Source: Flavobacteriaceae bacterium
GTDB taxonomy: Bacteria; Bacteroidota; Bacteroidia; Flavobacteriales; Flavobacteriaceae
NCBI GenBank assembly: GCA_018401115.1
Contig: JAGYKX010000006.1
Coordinates: 89,783-153,782, forward strand
Length of the DNA stretch: 64,000 nt
Direction of reading: 5' to 3'
The notes beneath the pieces are model-generated. The model saw only the letters and a list, made by a program, of their open reading frames with translations. It searched no databases and was not told where the DNA came from. The position numbers and the translations under genes are program-made. This document shows positions 59,567 through 64,000 of this stretch, piece by piece (the first letter of the stretch is position 1; each line of letters begins with the position of its first letter).

Positions 59567-59591
59567 ATGAACTGCTTAATTGGTAAATAAA

Positions 59592-59625
59592 TACGGTGCT
59601 AAAAGCGTACGCTTTTAGCACCGTA
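59592..59625. repeat. 34-bp perfect palindrome between tig and clpP (possible terminator or protein-binding site)
   Basis: TACGGTGCTAAAAGCGT|ACGCTTTTAGCACCGTA, 17-bp arms with no spacer. Confidence 0.85.
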
Positions 59626-59668
59626 AAGATAGGTAATTTATACGATTGCAAATAGAGTGCTGGGCTAT

Positions 59669-60997
59669 TTATGCACCGTACACTTCTTTTACAAAATCTT
59701 CGTATGAAAGTGCTTTTTCTTTAAGGTTGGCTTTCTCTTTGTATAATGTGATTAATTTTTGGCTCATCATCTGTTCTGAAAGACGTTTTACTTCTTCTTG
59801 ATTAGATAATACCCTTGCAGCTATACCGTCTAGTTCCTCATCTTTAGGATCTAACTGACCGTATTGTGCCATTTGTTCTTTGATCAAATTTTTGGCGAAA
59901 CTTTTCAAATCTTCAAAACTCACTTGAAGCGCATTTGCCTCAATGATTTTTGCTTCGATAAGTTGGTATCTAAGGCCTTGTTCAGATCTTTCATACTCTG
60001 CTTTGGCTTCTTCTTCTGTCAGTGGCTTTTCTCCACTAGTTTGGATCCATTTGGTTAAGAATTCACCTGGTAAGTCAAATTTTGTTTGAGCGATTAGGGC
60101 TTCAGTAACATCGTTTAAAAGCTTTTGATCTGCTTGTTGTACGAATTGCTTCTCAGCGTCTTCTTTAATTTTTTGCCCCAATTCTTTTTCAGAGCTTACT
60201 ACATCTTTGCCAAAAAGTTTGTCAAATAACTCTTGGTCTAGCGCAGCAGGAGTTCTTTCGTTAATTTCTTCAATAGTAAAAACAACGGTAGTTTTTAGAT
60301 CTTTTGCCTCAGCAGCTTCTAGTCCAAAAGCACCAGCTACTGCCGCCTCTTCTTTGAATAGTCCTTTGGTGTCTAGGCTTATAGAAGCACCTACCTCAGC
60401 TCCTTGAAGAGAACTAATTGCTTTTTTGCTTTTAATTGATCTAAAGTAATGGTTGTTTTTTTGTCTATACCAGGCTGCTTCAGAAACGAATGTACCTGTT
60501 ATTTCACTATTGGCAGAAACTGTTTTTTCTGGAGTGATTTTTCCGTATTGTTTGCGAATAGATAATATCTGGTCTGCAACCATTTTTTTATCTGCCTCAA
60601 CCTTATAACTAGTAATGGCCTTTTTAGTTTTTAATGAGACATCAAATTCAGGAGAAAGTCCAATTTCAAAGTCAAAAGAAAGTGTGGCTGCATTCCAATC
60701 AAAAGTTTCAGATAGAACCTTTGGCAATGGATTTCCAAGAATAGATAATTTCTCCTCTGTGAGGTAGCTGTTTAAGTTTTCTTGTAAAAGTTTGTTTACT
60801 TCTTCAACTAAAACTGCTTTGCCGTACTGTTTTTTGATCATGCCCATTGGTACCTGACCTTTTCTAAAACCTGGGATATTGGCTTTCTTTTTGTAGTCCA
60901 ACAAGATTGTGTCTACCTTAGATTGAAAATCTGCTTGGTCAAGTGTAATGTTAATCTCTGCGTTTAACGTATCTATTTGTTTGTTAGTAATCTTCAT
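59669..60997 (-). CDS. tig: Trigger factor
   Basis: N-terminal ribosome-binding motif IPGFRKGQVPMGMIKKQYG; FKBP/C-terminal domain layout; upstream of clpPX. Confidence 0.92.
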   Translation of the reverse strand: MKITNKQIDTLNAEINITLDQADFQSKVDTILLDYKKKANIPGFRKGQVPMGMIKKQYGKAVLVEEVNKLLQENLNSYLTEEKLSILGNPLPKVLSETFDWNAATLSFDFEIGLSPEFDVSLKTKKAITSYKVEADKKMVADQILSIRKQYGKITPEKTVSANSEITGTFVSEAAWYRQKNNHYFRSIKSKKAISSLQGAEVGASISLDTKGLFKEEAAVAGAFGLEAAEAKDLKTTVVFTIEEINERTPAALDQELFDKLFGKDVVSSEKELGQKIKEDAEKQFVQQADQKLLNDVTEALIAQTKFDLPGEFLTKWIQTSGEKPLTEEEAKAEYERSEQGLRYQLIEAKIIEANALQVSFEDLKSFAKNLIKEQMAQYGQLDPKDEELDGIAARVLSNQEEVKRLSEQMMSQKLITLYKEKANLKEKALSYEDFVKEVYGA

Positions 60998-61118
60998 GCG
61001 CTTACTGCTTTTTTTAAAGGCTTTTAATGGGGGGCAAAAGTAGTGCTTTTTAATAAGTTCAACAATTTTTGCCTTCCCTTTTTAGAAGGGGCTTAATTAT
61101 TTTTTAAACTTGAGCTAA

Positions 61119-61889
61119 TTAACGCCTCAGAAAGTCTAATGTGTAAGCTAAAAATTCTGTTGGATTTTCTGCATGAAGCCAGTGACCTGCTTTTGAAATG
61201 GACTTGAATTGTGCCTCTGGGAACTGCACTAAAATACTCAGATGGTCTTCCGGCAGAATATAATCGGATTGAGCGCCAGATAAAAATATACTGGGTTTTT
61301 CGAATTTGAATTCCTTTGGAAGTGCCTCTCCAATGGCATTCATAGCAACTGAGAGCACAGGAATATTGGCCCTAAAACCAAAAGTATCTGGTGTTTTTCT
61401 GTAGAGGTTTTTAAGTAAAAATTGTCTCACGCCAGCAGATTTTATTTGTACTGACAAGATTTCTTCTGCCTGAGTCCTACTGCTTATTTGACTATTGTAC
61501 AAGGTGCCTAAAGCGTCTAATATGATTTTGTGGTGGGGCGGGTATGCCTTTGGGCCTATGTCTGCCACTAGTAGTTTGTGTACTTTTTCTGGAGCTATTC
61601 CGGCAAGGTACATGGCTGTTTTACCTCCCATAGAATGTCCTAAAACAATGGCTTTTTCAATTCCCATTTCTGATAAGTAGTCCAAGACGTCTTTTGCCAT
61701 GAGGGCGTAAGAAAATTCCGTGCTGTGAAAACTTCTACCGTGATTTCGCTGGTCTAAAAGGTGTACGCGAAAACCAGCATCGGCGTAAGCCTTACCTAAA
61801 GTCTTCCAATTGTCACTGGTCCCTAAAAAACCGTGAAGGATAACAAGGTCTTCTCCACTTCCAAAACTGTTTGCGTGTAATAACGGCAT
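61119..61889 (-). CDS. Alpha/beta hydrolase (YbfF-like esterase)
   Basis: VILHGFLGTSDNW, DQRNHGRS and VLGHSMGGKTAM motifs. Confidence 0.92.
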   Translation of the reverse strand: MPLLHANSFGSGEDLVILHGFLGTSDNWKTLGKAYADAGFRVHLLDQRNHGRSFHSTEFSYALMAKDVLDYLSEMGIEKAIVLGHSMGGKTAMYLAGIAPEKVHKLLVADIGPKAYPPHHKIILDALGTLYNSQISSRTQAEEILSVQIKSAGVRQFLLKNLYRKTPDTFGFRANIPVLSVAMNAIGEALPKEFKFEKPSIFLSGAQSDYILPEDHLSILVQFPEAQFKSISKAGHWLHAENPTEFLAYTLDFLRR

Positions 61890-62603
61890 TAAAAAGGGCT
61901 TTTAAGTACATGGCAATGACATTCTCTAAGCCCATATAAAGAGATTCGCAAATGAGTGCGTGCCCAATAGAAACCTCGTCTAATTCTTGGATTTCTGCCT
62001 TAAAAAAGGCGATGTTGTCTAAGGATAAGTCATGGCCCGCATTAACTCCTAAGCCCAAAGACTTGGCTTTGGTTGCAGCTGCTTTGTATGGCGCAATGGC
62101 TGTTTCTTTTTTCCAGCGGCATAGCCTACTGCATAGGCTTCTGTGTAGAGCTCTATTCGGTCTGTTCCAGTGGCGGCTGCGGCTTCTATTTGGGCTGCAT
62201 CAGGATCAATGAAAATGGAAGTTCTGATTCCTGCTGCCTTAAAAGTTGCGATGGTTTTTTTAAGAAAGTCTGCATGTGTAATGGCATCCCAGCCAGCATT
62301 GGAGGTTATAGCGTCTACCCCGTCTGGAACCAAAGTGACCTGAGTAGGTTTTACCGCTAAAACTAGGGCTATAAATTTTTCGTTGGGGTTCCCTTCAATA
62401 TTGTATTCTGTAGTGACTACATTTTTGAGGTCTCTCGCATCTTGATAACGAATATGACGTTCATCTGGCCTAGGGTGAATAGTAATTCCCTCTGCCCCAA
62501 ATCGTTCTATGTCAGAAGCAGCCAAGAGAAGGTTTGGTACATTTCCGCCACGCGCATTTCGAAGGGTGGCCAATTTATTAATATTTACACTTAATTTTGT
62601 CAT
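61813..62603 (-). pseudogene. pdxJ: pdxJ (pyridoxine 5'-phosphate synthase) split by an apparent single-base frameshift
   Basis: First ORF ...[19 protein letters not shown]..., correct continuation [34 protein letters not shown] in the -1 frame; break at T6 62107-62112 (A6 on coding strand). Confidence 0.85.
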
Positions 62604-62802
62604 GAATTCATTGCAATTGTTCGGGAACAAAAATACAAATAAGCGAGGGCTATTCCATTTTTTAATTAGTAATTTGCAAAAAAAAGCCATCGTAATTTCA
62701 TTTATTTTAAATGGTCAAGTGCTTTTAATGTAACTCAAATGCGTTTTTTGTTGTTAGCTAAGAGTATTTATACCATCTCAAGGATTCATTTTATCGCTTA
62801 CT

Positions 62803-63447
62803 ATGAAGACATTAATCAAATATAATTTGCCTTTTTTGAATCTTCAAGATTCAAAGGAAATTGCTTTAGGCCGTTTTAAACAGGCCCAATGTGATTGGTT
62901 GGCAGTTGTTGATCAAGAGCGATTTTTGGGAATGGTTTCTTTAGAAGTTTTAAGTGCGCTTGAGTTTAATGGCTTAGAGGAACTGTCCTACACTTTTATC
63001 CCGGATGCTGTTTTGTCAGAAACCCACTGGTACAATTACGGATTGAACTTTAGAAAACTACAAATGACAATGGCTGCTGTGGTGACTAAAGAGAGGGCAT
63101 TTATGGGTTATATTTTTGAAAATGATTTCAAAGCTGCAACAACTTCCCTGTCGCTCTTTGAACAAGAAGGAGTTGTTATAGAAGTAAAAATAACCCAGTT
63201 GGATTTTTCATTAACGCGTTTGATCACCATTTTTGAGCAAACACAACAGCATATTTTGGGTTTAGTGACCTGGGAATGGGACATGGACATGAATGTTCTT
63301 ATAAAAATAGCGCCAAACCCTATTCATGAAACTTTGGCTGGTTTAAGACGCTTTGGTTTTGAGATTATTTTTATAGAAGGCGAGGATCTTTTTGCCAGTG
63401 CGCTCAAAGAAAACGCCGCCTATTTAGACACTTATTTAAACATATAA
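62803..63447 (+). CDS. CBS-domain-like protein upstream of nadK
   Basis: WLAVVDQERFLGMVSLEVL and ERAFMGYIFENDF CBS-like pattern; adjacent to nadK. Confidence 0.65.
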   Translation: MKTLIKYNLPFLNLQDSKEIALGRFKQAQCDWLAVVDQERFLGMVSLEVLSALEFNGLEELSYTFIPDAVLSETHWYNYGLNFRKLQMTMAAVVTKERAFMGYIFENDFKAATTSLSLFEQEGVVIEVKITQLDFSLTRLITIFEQTQQHILGLVTWEWDMDMNVLIKIAPNPIHETLAGLRRFGFEIIFIEGEDLFASALKENAAYLDTYLNI

Positions 63448-63448
63448 T

Positions 63449-64000
63449 ATGACACCATTAAATGTGGCACTTTTTGGCTATTTGCCTTCTGAAATTACCG
63501 TTAAAGCTTTAGCGTGTATACTAGAAGCTATTGATGCTGTTGGGGGGAAAGCTTCTATTGAAAATAGCTTCAAAGAGTCTGTGGTTTTGTTTCATGAAAC
63601 ATCATTGAATGCTTTGTTGGCTCCTTTAGACACCTTTTCTAAGCAGGAGGAGGTTCATAGTGAGACGTCTTTATTTGTTAGTTTTGGAGGAGATGGCACT
63701 ATGTTAAAAGCCATTACCTACATTAAAGATTCTGGAATTCCATTGGTAGGTGTCAATACAGGTAGGTTGGGATTTTTATCTACCATTGATGTGGCTGCAG
63801 TACAGAAAGTAATCACTGATTTTGTCGCAGGACAATATACTATAGAGGAAAGAACTATGGTAGGTTTGTATTCAGACACTCCCATTGATGCATTTAAAGA
63901 AGTACATGTGGCACTCAATGAGATTACTGTCAGTAGAAAAGACACTACTGCCATGATTACGGTGGCCACATATTTAGATGGTGAATACCTGACGTCTTAT
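63449..64000 (+). CDS. nadK: NAD kinase, 3' end outside window
   Basis: From ATG 63449: MTPLNVALFGYLPSEITVKAL...FVSFGGDGTMLKAITYIKDSGIPLVGVNTGRLGFLSTI...; GGDGT and NTGRLGFL motifs. Confidence 0.94.
   Translation, partial: MTPLNVALFGYLPSEITVKALACILEAIDAVGGKASIENSFKESVVLFHETSLNALLAPLDTFSKQEEVHSETSLFVSFGGDGTMLKAITYIKDSGIPLVGVNTGRLGFLSTIDVAAVQKVITDFVAGQYTIEERTMVGLYSDTPIDAFKEVHVALNEITVSRKDTTAMITVATYLDGEYLTSY

Noticed and set aside
1-64000. CRISPR arrays, rRNA operon, intact IS element or prophage
   Set aside because: No regularly spaced repeats, no rRNA-like sequence, no transposase or phage structural proteins seen in the ORFs.

Overview
This is an AT-rich chromosomal window from a Bacteroidota genome, most like Flavobacteriaceae. 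It opens with a dcw cell-wall/division cluster: ftsI(partial)-murE-mraY-murD-ftsW-murG-murC-ftsQ-ftsA-ftsZ. Next come housekeeping and transport genes: YqeY, a TsdA-like cytochrome c, a GH16 glucanase with a repeat lipoprotein, Trk-type K+ uptake, an MFS transporter, an SbtA-like bicarbonate permease with TsaC/Sua5 and a divergent LysR regulator, CotH-like, GH29, TonB receptor/DUF4249, and others. The last third holds mutS, folK-dNK, sppA, a queuosine precursor transporter, GH3, clpX/clpP/tig, pdxJ and nadK (partial). Three tRNAs are present: Arg-TCG, Leu-TAA and Gly-GCC. The main unusual features are: (1) several genes broken by single-base frameshifts, at least two of them (a kelch-like gene and pdxJ) at A-AAA-AAG heptamers where a -1 slip restores the frame; (2) a three-domain kinase/M23 peptidase/PLP phospholyase-like gene; (3) an accessory island at about 42.5-47.2 kb with an internally deleted DEAD-box helicase, pseudogene remnants and two neighbouring lipoproteins sharing InlB-like repeats, one ending in a Rieske domain and one in an HELGH metallopeptidase-like domain; (4) a perfect TGTGA-N6-TCACA palindrome, a LysR-type inverted repeat and a 34-bp perfect palindrome. 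All calls come from reading the sequence and supplied ORFs. No database searches were run, so family names rest on recognised motifs.
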